Notes under the pieces: model-generated
Databases searched by the model: none
Seen by the model: only the letters and a program-made list of their open reading frames with translations
Told to the model about the DNA's origin: nothing
Part shown: positions 1 to 7,450 of the stretch, in pieces
Numbering within the stretch: the first letter of the stretch is position 1
Layout of the letters: every line of letters begins with the position of its first letter
Made by a program: the position numbers and the translations under genes
From: Clostridium sp. AM34-11AC
GTDB taxonomy: Bacteria > Bacillota > Clostridia > Lachnospirales > Lachnospiraceae
Assembly (NCBI RefSeq): GCF_003435375.1
Contig: NZ_QWGL01000035.1
Coordinates: 3,361-28,913 of the forward strand
Reading direction: 5' to 3'
Length of the DNA stretch: 25,553 nt

Positions 1-8
1 GTAAAGGA

Positions 9-53
9 AAACCGCTGTTGCATGGTTTGTTGGATTCCATGTAGCAGCGGTTT
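9..53 (-). terminator. Rho-independent terminator after the DUF1835 gene
   Basis: A 17-bp stem (arms 9-25 and 37-53, with two G-T pairs) lies just past the stop codon at 66. Read on the minus strand it is followed by a T-rich stretch running to the window edge. It fits termination of the XRE-tnpV-DUF1835 transcript. Confidence 0.75.
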
Positions 54-65
54 GTGCTGTGGTTA

Positions 66-1028
66 TTATTTCATTCGTTTTCTTAATATTCGGCGATAAT
101 TTGTTTCTCCCTTTGGTGCGTCCTGTATAATTTCCAACACACCATCTTCAAGCATTTTATCAATGCGATTGGAAATCCATACATCACTAATTCCAAGTTG
201 ATATTTTCCTAAAACATTACCTATGACAATAGCCATTTTGAATTGCTCTGGCTGTTCCGCAATTTCACGAAGAATGAAACTATCATATATATCTTCTGAA
301 ACGCTTTGCAATTTACCATTTAACATTGCACGCAAAGGTGCATTTTCATTTTGAAGTTGATTCCATTTCATAGTACAAGCTGAAAGAAATACAGGATTAG
401 CTTTCTCTTGTAGAGTTATATAGTTTCCCCATTCGCCAGGAGAGACCTCGCCCCATGCTATTTTGGATGTCATAGTATTTTCTTTTCCATATTCCCATGT
501 AGGTAACTTAACCAAATAAATTGTTGTCTGGCAGTTTAATGGTTGAAGTTGTTTCATAAGCCAATACATACCACAAAGCTCATCTGGATTATAGCTATAC
601 CAAATGCGAATTTCTTCCCCAGCTACATATCGTTCAATCACTGAGGTCAATGTAGTTTTAATTTTCTGTATTTTTTCTTCAACCTGATAATCTAAATCCT
701 CTACAAAGCAGACAGACAGCATTTTCTTGAAAATATTTTTCCGCTGTTCGCCAATTCCATTATCAGAAATATCTCCCACACTAAGAGCCATATCAAAACA
801 ATAAACATCACTGCTCTTGCCTCCCAATGGAATAGCATTCTCCCAAGCAATGCGTTCTTGTTCCTGTGCTTGAAGCTGTGCCTTTTTCATTTCATCTGAA
901 GATGGAACACTCCCGTCTTCGTGCCTCATAAATATTGAAACAGCACTTCCTCTATACTTTCCCTTGCCGTAAGTTTGGGCAATTTTCAAACTTCCACAGG
1001 CACTTTCACCAAATACAATTTCAATCAT
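66..1028 (-). CDS. DUF1835/DUF3658 domain protein
   Basis: 320-aa soluble protein of unknown biochemical function. The N-terminus (MIEIVFGESACGSLKIA) looks like a DUF1835 domain, and the C-terminal part (about 240-315, with VWISNRIDKMLEDGVLEII) looks like the winged-helix-like DUF3658 domain that usually accompanies it. I see no signal peptide or membrane segment. The ATG at 1028 has a good GGAGG eight bases upstream. The gene starts 29 bp after the TnpV stop, so XRE, TnpV and this gene are probably one transcript ending at the hairpin at 9-53. The gene is AT-rich compared with the recombinase block, which suggests separately acquired cargo. The domain call rests on recalled patterns, and no function can be read from the sequence. 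Confidence 0.7.
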   Translation of the reverse strand: MIEIVFGESACGSLKIAQTYGKGKYRGSAVSIFMRHEDGSVPSSDEMKKAQLQAQEQERIAWENAIPLGGKSSDVYCFDMALSVGDISDNGIGEQRKNIFKKMLSVCFVEDLDYQVEEKIQKIKTTLTSVIERYVAGEEIRIWYSYNPDELCGMYWLMKQLQPLNCQTTIYLVKLPTWEYGKENTMTSKIAWGEVSPGEWGNYITLQEKANPVFLSACTMKWNQLQNENAPLRAMLNGKLQSVSEDIYDSFILREIAEQPEQFKMAIVIGNVLGKYQLGISDVWISNRIDKMLEDGVLEIIQDAPKGETNYRRILRKRMK

Positions 1029-1057
1029 CTTATATACCTCCGATTTAATTGCTCCCG

Positions 1058-1435
1058 TTATGAATAAATCATCTCATACAAAACAATTTCTTCTGCCCTG
1101 TTGTGAATGTTATTGCAACGCTGCACCCATTCCATTTGTCGGGTACACTTCAATTCCTCTGTCACGCCCTCGGTAGCTTTCATCTGCTCCATGATAGTGT
1201 CTAACCGTTTTTGTGCCTGTTCATTCAGGTCTGCAAGATATGTCAACAATTCTCCGGTCAGTATCAATGTATTCAATCTGGCTGGGTGGACTTCTCTTAA
1301 ATATTCCCGGTGCATTCGTCCGTACTTTCCGATAGGGCGGTGTTCCTCCGGCAGTTTCAAGTCCGGGATGTAGTAATCTCCGACAAGGATATAATCAATT
1401 CCGTTTTCCGTTATTCTTGGTTTCAATTCGCTCAT
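1058..1435 (-). CDS. tnpV: Transposon-encoded protein TnpV (copy 1)
   Basis: 125-aa member of the TnpV family first named in the Tn4451/Tn4453 mobilizable transposons; its function is not established. Family signatures visible are RITENGIDYILVGDYYIPDL near the N-terminus, RPIGKYGRMHREYL, TYLADLNEQAQKRL and a C-terminal NIHNRAEEIVLYEMI. The ATG at 1435 has AGGAGG eight bases upstream. Its start lies inside the end of the upstream XRE gene (41-nt overlap), suggesting translational coupling. A clearly paralogous copy lies at 23304-23693 in the second element. The two share the same blocks but are well diverged, so they arrived on different elements rather than by recent duplication. Confidence 0.85.
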   Translation of the reverse strand: MSELKPRITENGIDYILVGDYYIPDLKLPEEHRPIGKYGRMHREYLREVHPARLNTLILTGELLTYLADLNEQAQKRLDTIMEQMKATEGVTEELKCTRQMEWVQRCNNIHNRAEEIVLYEMIYS

Positions 1436-1667
1436 GTTCCTTACCTCCTGTGGAAGCAGGCTCGTCTGGTACTAACTCAATCACATCAGTAATCTCACAA
1501 TTCAGAGTTTCACAGATACGGGCTAATGTATCCATGCTGATGTGCTTTCCCTCTTTGCTCATGTTGGCAATCATATTTGTTGTCATACCAGCAGCAAGCC
1601 TTAAATCCTCTTTTCTCATATCACGCTCTAACAGTGTGTGCCAGAGTGGTTTATAGCTGATGTGCAT
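1395..1667 (-). CDS. XRE-family HTH regulator (Cro/C1 type)
   Basis: 90-aa protein made mostly of one helix-turn-helix domain: DMRKEDLRLAAGMTTNMIANMSKEGKHISMDTLARICETLNCEITDVIEL (residues 16-65), followed by a charged tail. The start at 1667 is chosen over the longer reading to 1757 because AGGCAGG precedes it at normal spacing and the HTH alignment begins there; the longer version would translate through a GC-rich hairpin at 1697-1714. It heads the tnpV-DUF1835 transcript and overlaps tnpV by 41 nt. Small regulators of this kind usually repress their own operon, but no operator is identified here. Confidence 0.8.
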   Translation of the reverse strand: MHISYKPLWHTLLERDMRKEDLRLAAGMTTNMIANMSKEGKHISMDTLARICETLNCEITDVIELVPDEPASTGGKEHERIETKNNGKRN

Positions 1668-1696
1668 ATTGTTTTCCTGCCTTTCTATCCATACCA

Positions 1697-1714
1697 CCGG
1701 GGCGGTTGCCCCGG
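1697..1714 (-). promoter_or_regulatory. GC hairpin in the leader of the XRE operon
   Basis: A perfect 7-bp stem (CCGGGGC / GCCCCGG) with loop GGTT lies 30 nt upstream of the XRE start. No T-run follows it on the minus strand, so it is not an obvious terminator. It could affect mRNA structure in the 5' leader. Function unknown. Confidence 0.35.
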
Positions 1715-1889
1715 CAGGAACTTTTCTCTTATTATAACACCAATCTTGTGAAATCACAATTTATTCTTGTAGCCTGCCGCTGATACCGTCTGGATTGTGC
1801 ATTCCCTTTCTTTTTGTTCCCTTTAATTAGCCATGAACTGTTTCATACCCTGGCTTTTTGCTGATGTGTGATAAAGAAGTAGTAGAAGT

Positions 1890-1940
1890 GTAAAAAATTT
1901 TGCCGTTCCTATCCGGCGTTTGCGCATTGCGCCGGATAGG
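1890..1940 (-). terminator. Terminator downstream of serine recombinase 1
   Basis: A perfect 11-bp inverted repeat (CCTATCCGGCG at 1908-1918, CGCCGGATAGG at 1930-1940) follows the recombinase stop at 1949. On the minus strand a T-rich stretch lies about a dozen bases after the stem (1891-1900). It closes the block transcribed leftward from the mobilization region. Confidence 0.7.
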
Positions 1941-1948
1941 TCGGGCGG

Positions 1949-3559
1949 TCATTCGGGCAGGTCTACCTTGCCAACGAAAGAGTAATAAATATCAATGTCC
2001 TGTCTGCGTGTGCCGTTCTCGTCATAGCTGCACTCATGCACAACGATTTTCTCCACAAACTCACGCAAAAGGGTAGGGGTAAGTTCTTCAAAGCTGGTGT
2101 ACTTGCGGACAACATTCATAAACTTTTCTGCGTTTACCGTGGCTTCCTGCGCTTTGGAAAGCTCTGCCCGGATAGCGGCGGCTCTCTCTTTCAGTTCTTT
2201 CTGCTCGGCTTCATAGTCTGCCGACAGCTCCGTGAAACGCTCGTCTGAAATGCGCCCGGTCACGCTGTCCTCATACAGCCGCTTGAAGATAGCGGATAAC
2301 TCGCTGATACGCTTCTCGGCGGCTTCCAGCTCCTTTTTCCTTGCGGCGTTCCTGCGCTTGCCCCCGTCCTCGTTCTGCTCGATCAGCAGCTTCATAAACC
2401 GGGCTTCGTGCTTCGCTGCATAGCTGGTGACTTTCCGCAGATTGTCGGTCACTCCGGCGGTCAACAGGTCGGTGCGGATAAAGTGCGCCGTACAGTCACG
2501 GGTACGCTTCTTGTAGCTCCCGCAGATATAACAATCCTGCTTGCGGGTGGCGTTCTGGTAACGCTGCTGGTAAAGGACGCTGCCGCAGTCGGCACAAAAG
2601 AGTATGCCGGAGAATAAGCCCACTTCATCATAGCGGTTCGGGCGTTTGCGCTGCTTGCGTAACTCCTGCACACGCTCCCACATCTGGGTGTCAATGATAG
2701 GCTCATGGTGGTTCTCGAAAATCGCCTGTTTCTCAATGGGGTTCTCTACGCTGTGCTTGGTCTTGTAGGACGGCTTCTCCGTCTTGAAGTTTACCAGACA
2801 GCCCGTGTACTCCCTGTTTTCAAGGATATGTACCACGGTATTGGTCGCCCACTTGCACTCATAGCCGGGGTGGTAGCGGCGGGTGCTTCCCGTCCGACGG
2901 TATTCCAGCGTTCCCGGCGTGGGGATCTCCTGCTCTGTGAGCATACGGGCTATCTTGGTCGGCCCGTTCCCGGCAAGGCACAAGCTGTAAATCTGCCGCA
3001 CAACAGGGGCGGCTTCCCCGTCAATGATAAAATTTTCGTCCTCGTCCATAAAGTAGCCGTATACGGGTTTGCTCGTGACGGGCTTCCCGCTCATACCCTT
3101 AGACCGTTTTACTGCTTTGATTTTCTTGCTCGTATCTCTCACCAGCCATTCGTTAAAAATGTTCCGCAGAGGGGCAAAATCATTGTCGCCCTGTGCGCTG
3201 TCCACTCCGTCATTGATAGCGATAAAGCGGACGCCTTTCTGTGGGAAAATCATTTCCGTATACATTCCCACTTGCAGATAGTTTCGCCCTAACCGTGACA
3301 TATCCTTGACGATAACGGTGCCGACTTTTCCGGCTTCAATGTCCGCAAGCATGGCTTGAAAACCGGGTCTTTGGAAGTTCGCCCCAGAATAACCGTCATC
3401 TGTGTACCATTGCAGATTGGAAAAGCCGTTCTGCTTCGCATAGGTTTCAAGAATACGCTTCTGGTTTGAAATAGAATTGCTCTCACCTTGCAGCTCGTCC
3501 TCGTGGGATAATCTCGGATAAAGGGCGGTAATAAGGTTTCGGGTGGTCTGTCTTAACAT
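1949..3559 (-). CDS. Large serine recombinase (TnpX/TndX-like, DUF4368)
   Basis: 536-aa site-specific recombinase expected to excise and integrate its element. The N-terminal resolvase domain carries the catalytic motif ALYPRLSHEDE with nucleophile Ser18, then NQKRIL and SRLGRNYLQVGMYTE. A recombinase domain follows, then a zinc ribbon (FCADCG ... CYICG, with a further Cys), a coiled coil rich in K/E (about 395-460), and a DUF4368-type tail ending YSFVGKVDLPE. The ATG at 3559 is preferred over 3571 because GGAGG lies five bases before it. TnpW lies directly upstream and a terminator follows. The Tn4451 family uses such enzymes with GA crossover sites; the ends of this element were not found. 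It is only distantly related to the second recombinase at 15379-17028. Confidence 0.92.
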   Translation of the reverse strand: MLRQTTRNLITALYPRLSHEDELQGESNSISNQKRILETYAKQNGFSNLQWYTDDGYSGANFQRPGFQAMLADIEAGKVGTVIVKDMSRLGRNYLQVGMYTEMIFPQKGVRFIAINDGVDSAQGDNDFAPLRNIFNEWLVRDTSKKIKAVKRSKGMSGKPVTSKPVYGYFMDEDENFIIDGEAAPVVRQIYSLCLAGNGPTKIARMLTEQEIPTPGTLEYRRTGSTRRYHPGYECKWATNTVVHILENREYTGCLVNFKTEKPSYKTKHSVENPIEKQAIFENHHEPIIDTQMWERVQELRKQRKRPNRYDEVGLFSGILFCADCGSVLYQQRYQNATRKQDCYICGSYKKRTRDCTAHFIRTDLLTAGVTDNLRKVTSYAAKHEARFMKLLIEQNEDGGKRRNAARKKELEAAEKRISELSAIFKRLYEDSVTGRISDERFTELSADYEAEQKELKERAAAIRAELSKAQEATVNAEKFMNVVRKYTSFEELTPTLLREFVEKIVVHECSYDENGTRRQDIDIYYSFVGKVDLPE

Positions 3560-3576
3560 AGTGTCCTCCATTTCCG

Positions 3577-3631
3577 ACAGCCAGCCCCACTATTCCGTAT
3601 GACTATCATACCACACGCCGGGGCTGGCTGT
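3577..3631 (-). promoter_or_regulatory. 12-bp inverted repeat around the recombinase 1 promoter
   Basis: A perfect 12-bp inverted repeat (ACAGCCAGCCCC at 3577-3588, GGGGCTGGCTGT at 3620-3631) brackets an extended -10-like box TGGTATGAT (core 3605-3610 on the minus strand). One arm lies between the expected -35 and -10, the other in the 5' leader just before the ribosome binding site. It could be an operator or an mRNA hairpin. Confidence 0.5.
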
Positions 3632-3659
3632 ACAGTCCTTTCTGCTTCTTTACGTCCCG

Positions 3660-3842
3660 TCAAATTGCCGATTTTTGTGTAGCAGCTTCCGCTTCCAGCA
3701 CTTTCAGCATTTTATCGGCGGCGGTGGCGGTGGTGTCCTGCTTGAAATAGCCGGAAACGACAAGGACAGAATTACCTATGCGGATTTCCGTCACGCAATC
3801 CGGGCGGCGGGTGCTGCGGTCATTCTTTGGGGTGTTGGTCAT
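3660..3842 (-). CDS. tnpW: TnpW-family small transposon protein
   Basis: 60-aa protein resembling TnpW-family transposon proteins: a variable N-terminus, then VTEIRIGNSVLVVSGYFKQDTTATAADKMLKVLEAEA, matching the family pattern of an IGxxxxxV strand followed by a TAxDKMxxL helix. The ATG at 3842 overlaps the stop of the upstream ATPase as ATGA, so the two are translationally coupled. It lies immediately upstream of the recombinase, the usual place for TnpW. A second family member is at 24413-24571. Function unknown; a role linked to the recombinase is inferred only from position. Confidence 0.65.
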   Translation of the reverse strand: MTNTPKNDRSTRRPDCVTEIRIGNSVLVVSGYFKQDTTATAADKMLKVLEAEAATQKSAI

Positions 3843-4696
3843 AGGCGGCTCTCCTTTCTGTTCATCAGCTTTTTCAGTTGTCCCATTTTCTCCTGCGCCG
3901 TGGCTTTTCGGAAGTTGCTCCCGGTAAAGCGGACAGGAGAACACATTTCAATCAGACGGTCATAAATGCGGGCGTGGGCGGTGTCCTCCGGGTGCTGCAA
4001 GTCCTCCAGCGTGAGATTAGTCGTGACGATCAGCGGCCTGCCGCTGCGGTAACGGCTGTCAATCACGTTGTAGACCTGCTCTAAGCCGTATTCCGTTCCC
4101 CGTTCCATTCCAAAATCGTCAAGGATAAGCAGCGGGAAGCTGCAAAGTCGGGAGATATATTCATTCCTGCCCTCAAAGCTGGCGGCAAGGTCACCCAATA
4201 TCAATGCAAAGTTTGTCATGCACACGGGGATTTCACGCTCCATAAGGGCATTTGCGATACAGCCCGCAAAATAGCTCTTGCCTGTGCCAACGCCGCCCCA
4301 TAGCAGATAGCCAATGTTGCGCTCTTTCATGGTTTCCCAGTTCTCCACATAGAAATGGGCGTGTTCCATTTGCGGGCACTTGCCGTTGTCGTTCTCAAAC
4401 GTCCAGCCCTGCATAGCCGGGTCTGTAAAGCCCCGCCGCTTCAACCGCTCGACAGTTTCAAGGTGACTGCGCTGTTTCTCTGCGGCTTCCCGTTCCTCAC
4501 GCTCTGCCCGCTGGCAGTCACATTCTGCCGGGTGGCGGTCACGCCCCAGCCATGCGGCGGTTTCTTTGGGGAAATAGCCCTCTTTGGGCTTGTGGCACTT
4601 CCCGCAGTATAAAAGCCCGTCCTCGCCGGTGTAGTCCTCCGGCTCCGGCGTGGTGTCGGTCATATTCAAAATCATTTCATCAAATCCATTCGTCAT
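3839..4696 (-). CDS. DnaC/IstB-like ATP-binding protein (helicase loader type)
   Basis: 285-aa AAA+ ATPase. An N-terminal zinc site (YCGKCH at 30-35, then CDC at 59-61) precedes a basic helix. Walker A is GGVGTGKS (134-141), Walker B is LLILDDF (189-195), and a sensor-type TTN lies in PLIVTTNLTL. This layout matches phage and element DnaC-type proteins that load the replicative helicase with a partner initiator. It overlaps the stop of the upstream initiator gene as ATGA, and the downstream TnpW start overlaps its own stop the same way, so three genes are translationally coupled. The ATG at 4696 has GGAGG upstream. Likely role: replication of the excised element circle. Confidence 0.88.
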   Translation of the reverse strand: MTNGFDEMILNMTDTTPEPEDYTGEDGLLYCGKCHKPKEGYFPKETAAWLGRDRHPAECDCQRAEREEREAAEKQRSHLETVERLKRRGFTDPAMQGWTFENDNGKCPQMEHAHFYVENWETMKERNIGYLLWGGVGTGKSYFAGCIANALMEREIPVCMTNFALILGDLAASFEGRNEYISRLCSFPLLILDDFGMERGTEYGLEQVYNVIDSRYRSGRPLIVTTNLTLEDLQHPEDTAHARIYDRLIEMCSPVRFTGSNFRKATAQEKMGQLKKLMNRKESRL

Positions 4697-5451
4697 AAGC
4701 TCTCGCCCTCCTTACAGGTATAATCGGGTATGCCCTTTTTCGGGGCTTTCTTGGCTGCGTCCTCCTGCGCCCACTTGAAAATCGTGGCTGCATGGCTCTT
4801 GTATTTCCTCCCGCTGGAAGCGATATGGCAGGATAGGCGGTCAATGTAATACTCCCACTTGCCGGGAAGCTCTGTTTTCAGCCCGTCAAGCTCCGTATCG
4901 GAAAGAATGACATTGTGGTATCTGCCATAGGCGGCGGGGGCGGGGTGTCCCGTTTCTAACTCTCTCTCTTTTTCTATTTCTATATCTATCTCTTTCTCTA
5001 TCTCTATCTCTGGTGGACAAATGTCCGCTCGATATGGTGGACATTTGTCCGCCCCTGTCTGCGGCAGGGCTTTTTGTTCCTGCAAAGCCAGCCGCGCCCT
5101 GCGCTTGCGCTCCCCCTCGGTAGAGGACTGGCCGATTAAAAGCTCAATGTTGCTCATGTAGAGTGCGCCGCTTGGCAAAGGCTCCACAAGCCCCAGCTTC
5201 ATAAAGATTTTCAAAGCTCTCTCTACGGTACCTACCTGCTGGCGGGTAATGGTCGCAATCATCTGGGCGGTGTAGGGGATATTCTCGTCAAGCTGCAATT
5301 TCCCGCCGTTTTTCAGCGATTTCAAGTACAGCTTCAAGAGAATGTTGGAATAGATAACGCCGTCCTGCATACTTTCCAGCAGAACGATTGCATCATCGTC
5401 AAAATAGCTCTCTTTCAGCTTGAGGTAGTAATATTTGCGGTTATCTGCCAT
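4693..5451 (-). CDS. Replication initiator with phage replisome-organizer N-terminal domain
   Basis: 252-aa protein. Residues 1-115 (RKYYYLKLKESYFDDDAIVL, then an HTH-like stretch ending LVEPLPSGALYMSNIELLIG) match the N-terminal domain of phage replisome organizers, which bind origin DNA. Residues about 133-167 are low-complexity: two A-D-x-C-P-P repeats followed by an alternating E/I/K run. The C-terminal domain (YIDRLSCHIASSGRKYKSHAATIFKWAQED) resembles the DnaD-like tail that contacts the helicase loader, encoded immediately downstream with a 4-nt overlap. The ATG at 5451 has AGGAGG nine bases upstream; upstream extension to 5535 is rejected. The DNA repeats at 5012-5052 suggest that the origin lies inside this gene. 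Confidence 0.82.
   Translation of the reverse strand: MADNRKYYYLKLKESYFDDDAIVLLESMQDGVIYSNILLKLYLKSLKNGGKLQLDENIPYTAQMIATITRQQVGTVERALKIFMKLGLVEPLPSGALYMSNIELLIGQSSTEGERKRRARLALQEQKALPQTGADKCPPYRADICPPEIEIEKEIDIEIEKERELETGHPAPAAYGRYHNVILSDTELDGLKTELPGKWEYYIDRLSCHIASSGRKYKSHAATIFKWAQEDAAKKAPKKGIPDYTCKEGESL
4955..5052. repeat. Two iteron-like repeats plus pyrimidine tract inside the initiator gene (candidate origin)
   Basis: Two 17-bp copies, GGTGGACAAATGTCCGC (5012-5028) and GGTGGACATTTGTCCGC (5036-5052), lie 24 bp apart start to start and differ at two bases. Each contains a near-palindrome GGACA-NN-TGTCC. Directly beside them (about 4955-5011) is a C/T-only-like, AT-leaning tract of tctat/tctct units that could unwind easily. 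Origins inside the rep coding sequence are known for RepA_N-type plasmids. Confidence 0.5.
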
Positions 5452-5632
5452 AGGCTGCGTCCTCCTTTTTCCAGCGTTTGGAATAATAGCGAGGGCATAG
5501 TATGATAACCGCCCGGAAGCTCTGTTTGCAGTCACGGGTGCAGCCCCGGCATAGGTCGTTGTAAGTGATACGGTTGCGGTGGTTGAGGAAGAAAGACCAT
5601 TCCAGCCGCCGCTTCTTGCTCATTCTCGGCAA
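5441..5632 (-). CDS. Cys-rich small protein of integrative elements
   Basis: 63-aa basic protein with RRLEWSFFLNHRNRITYNDLC and a four-cysteine cluster (LCRGCTRDCKQSF then ILCPRY) that could bind zinc. I recognise the pattern as a recurrent small protein of clostridial elements but know no function. AGGAG sits seven bases before a TTG at 5632, better placed than for the internal ATG at 5623, so the TTG start is chosen. Its end overlaps the initiator start by 11 nt, indicating coupling. Confidence 0.6.
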   Translation of the reverse strand: MPRMSKKRRLEWSFFLNHRNRITYNDLCRGCTRDCKQSFRAVIILCPRYYSKRWKKEDAAYGR

Positions 5633-5818
5633 TGGTAAGCTCCTTTCTGCCGTTCCTATCGGTGTAGCGGGATAGGGGGCATTTTCTGTATGTTCTCGGT
5701 ATCATTTTCGGGCTTTTTCTGCCCTGTAAGCCCCGTTTGGAAGTCGGGGAGTATTGCGGTAAGGGTTCATATCATACCTGTATTTTTGTAGGGTTTCGGT
5801 ATCATTTCGGGGCGGTCT

Positions 5819-7450
5819 TTAACGCTCCTGTTCACGCTTTTTCTGCTGGCTCGGTGCGCCCCTTAAAATCTGGTCGATATTGCGTCTGACTGTCTGAAGC
5901 TCCTGCGCCCACTGGCGTTTCTCCCGGTAGTCGTTATATCCGGCGTTCTTCTGGACGGTAAGCTGCTCAATCTCCCTTTGCAGGGCTTTGCTGGCTGGCA
6001 GCTTGGTTATTCCATGCTCCCGGAAATAACGGGCGGCTGTGTCCGCTATGATAAAATCGCTTTCGTGCTGTTCCCGGTAGGCTCTCCGGGCTTTCTCCGA
6101 TTTCTGCGCTTTCAGACCGTCACGGGCGGGCTTCGTGCCGATATAGCCCAAAAGGTTGCGCTGCAATTCCTTTTTCTCCCGGATAGCGGCTTCCAGCCCT
6201 TTCAGTCCGGCAAGGCTCTCCTGCGTGGCGGTGTTGGCTGCGGAAATGGCAGCGTCCAGCTCGTCCGGGGAAGAAAAGCCATACTGCTGGTAGAGCATGA
6301 GGGTAGCCGACATCTGTTTGAGGTTGTGCATGGTCGCCCACTTCTCATAGCCCCGTCCTTTCCCCTCGGCTCGCTTGGCGGCTATGTCTACCATGCGCTG
6401 TACAGCGTCATTGTTCGGGGCGTTTTTCGCTTCTTTTTTCGTCCGTAAGCGGTCTTTGATACTGCCGGGGTATTCCGCTATGGCTGCGGGTTTTTCGGCG
6501 GCTCTGGCGGCGTTCTGCTCCAAAACGGAGAGGACAGCAGCCCGGTCAAAATCGTCCCCCAGCTTCCGGGCGGTAATTGGCTTCGTCCTGTCCGGCGTGA
6601 GGTAACTTAGCCGCCCCCGGCTCTCCTTGACGGTCACACCATGCCGGAGAAGCAGGGCGGCAAACTCATCAAAGCCGGAAGCAGCGGCAAGGGCTTCCCG
6701 GATAGTCCGGCGCAGCTTCGCCTTATCCGTTTCAAACTTGGTCTGCCGGGGCGCGATACCGTCCGCAGCAATAGGGGCGTTGGCTCTGTCAAGGGCAGCC
6801 TGTCCTTTCTTCTGCGCCCAATACTCACGCTCGGTAATGCGTTCTTTGCTGCCGTTCAAAAGGTCTATCTGGTAAAGCCCCTCGCTGTGGCACATCTCCA
6901 TGACTTCGGCTTTCAGATAGTTCATAGCTGCGTCCGTACAGCGGTGCTTGCAGCCTGCTTTCCTGTCCGCTGGCCTGTCCATGTGGGGCAGCATGGGAAC
7001 CTCCGCAATCCGCAGACTGTTAATGACGATATGCACATGGATATTTTCGGTGTGGCTGTGTCCGTCCGGGTGGGTGCAGACAAGGGCCTGGTGTCCGGGG
7101 AAATGCTCGGCGCAGAACTTCTCGCCCAGCTCCTGCGCCCGATCAACGGTCAAGCCGTTGTCCGGGCCGTCCCGTGGGTCAAAGCTGATGATGTAGTGGT
7201 GGCTCTTTACGTCCTCCCGTTTCTGGTTCTTGCCGTAGCGGAGATTGGAGCGCATACAGGCAACGGCAAAATCCTCCCCGCCACAATTCAGAGAGGATAT
7301 GCGGTAGTCTACCCTCGGTATGAGCCGCCCGTCTGCGTCAAGGGTGGGCTTCATGGTAAACTCGTCATGCTCGAATGTGAGGTATTTTTCAGCGTCCCCG
7401 TAGTTGGCATTTTTAGAGCTGATATGTTTGAGTATCGCCAACGGCTTCAC
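5819..7450 (-). CDS. Relaxase/mobilization nuclease (MOBP-like)
   Basis: 543-aa relaxase expected to nick oriT and pilot the single strand during mobilization. The N-terminus MKPLAILKHISS starts the domain; SHHYIISFDPRD (84-94) is relaxase motif II-like, and HPDGHSHTENIHVHIVINS (127-145) is the metal-binding histidine motif. A Tyr at 17 or 23 is the likely nucleophile. The C-terminal half is a basic, helical region (RTKKEAKNAPNND, KKELQRNLLGYI) ending in QQKKREQER. The start at 7450 overlaps mobC by 38 nt, the usual arrangement. No coupling protein or T4SS is encoded in this block, so transfer would need a helper. The long reading frame on the opposite strand (6641-7603) is an artefact of GC bias. 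Confidence 0.9.
   Translation of the reverse strand: MKPLAILKHISSKNANYGDAEKYLTFEHDEFTMKPTLDADGRLIPRVDYRISSLNCGGEDFAVACMRSNLRYGKNQKREDVKSHHYIISFDPRDGPDNGLTVDRAQELGEKFCAEHFPGHQALVCTHPDGHSHTENIHVHIVINSLRIAEVPMLPHMDRPADRKAGCKHRCTDAAMNYLKAEVMEMCHSEGLYQIDLLNGSKERITEREYWAQKKGQAALDRANAPIAADGIAPRQTKFETDKAKLRRTIREALAAASGFDEFAALLLRHGVTVKESRGRLSYLTPDRTKPITARKLGDDFDRAAVLSVLEQNAARAAEKPAAIAEYPGSIKDRLRTKKEAKNAPNNDAVQRMVDIAAKRAEGKGRGYEKWATMHNLKQMSATLMLYQQYGFSSPDELDAAISAANTATQESLAGLKGLEAAIREKKELQRNLLGYIGTKPARDGLKAQKSEKARRAYREQHESDFIIADTAARYFREHGITKLPASKALQREIEQLTVQKNAGYNDYREKRQWAQELQTVRRNIDQILRGAPSQQKKREQER

Noticed and set aside
2705..3292. A 195-codon plus-strand frame opposite recombinase 1
   Set aside because: It is a shadow of the recombinase coding strand with no ribosome binding site or family pattern.
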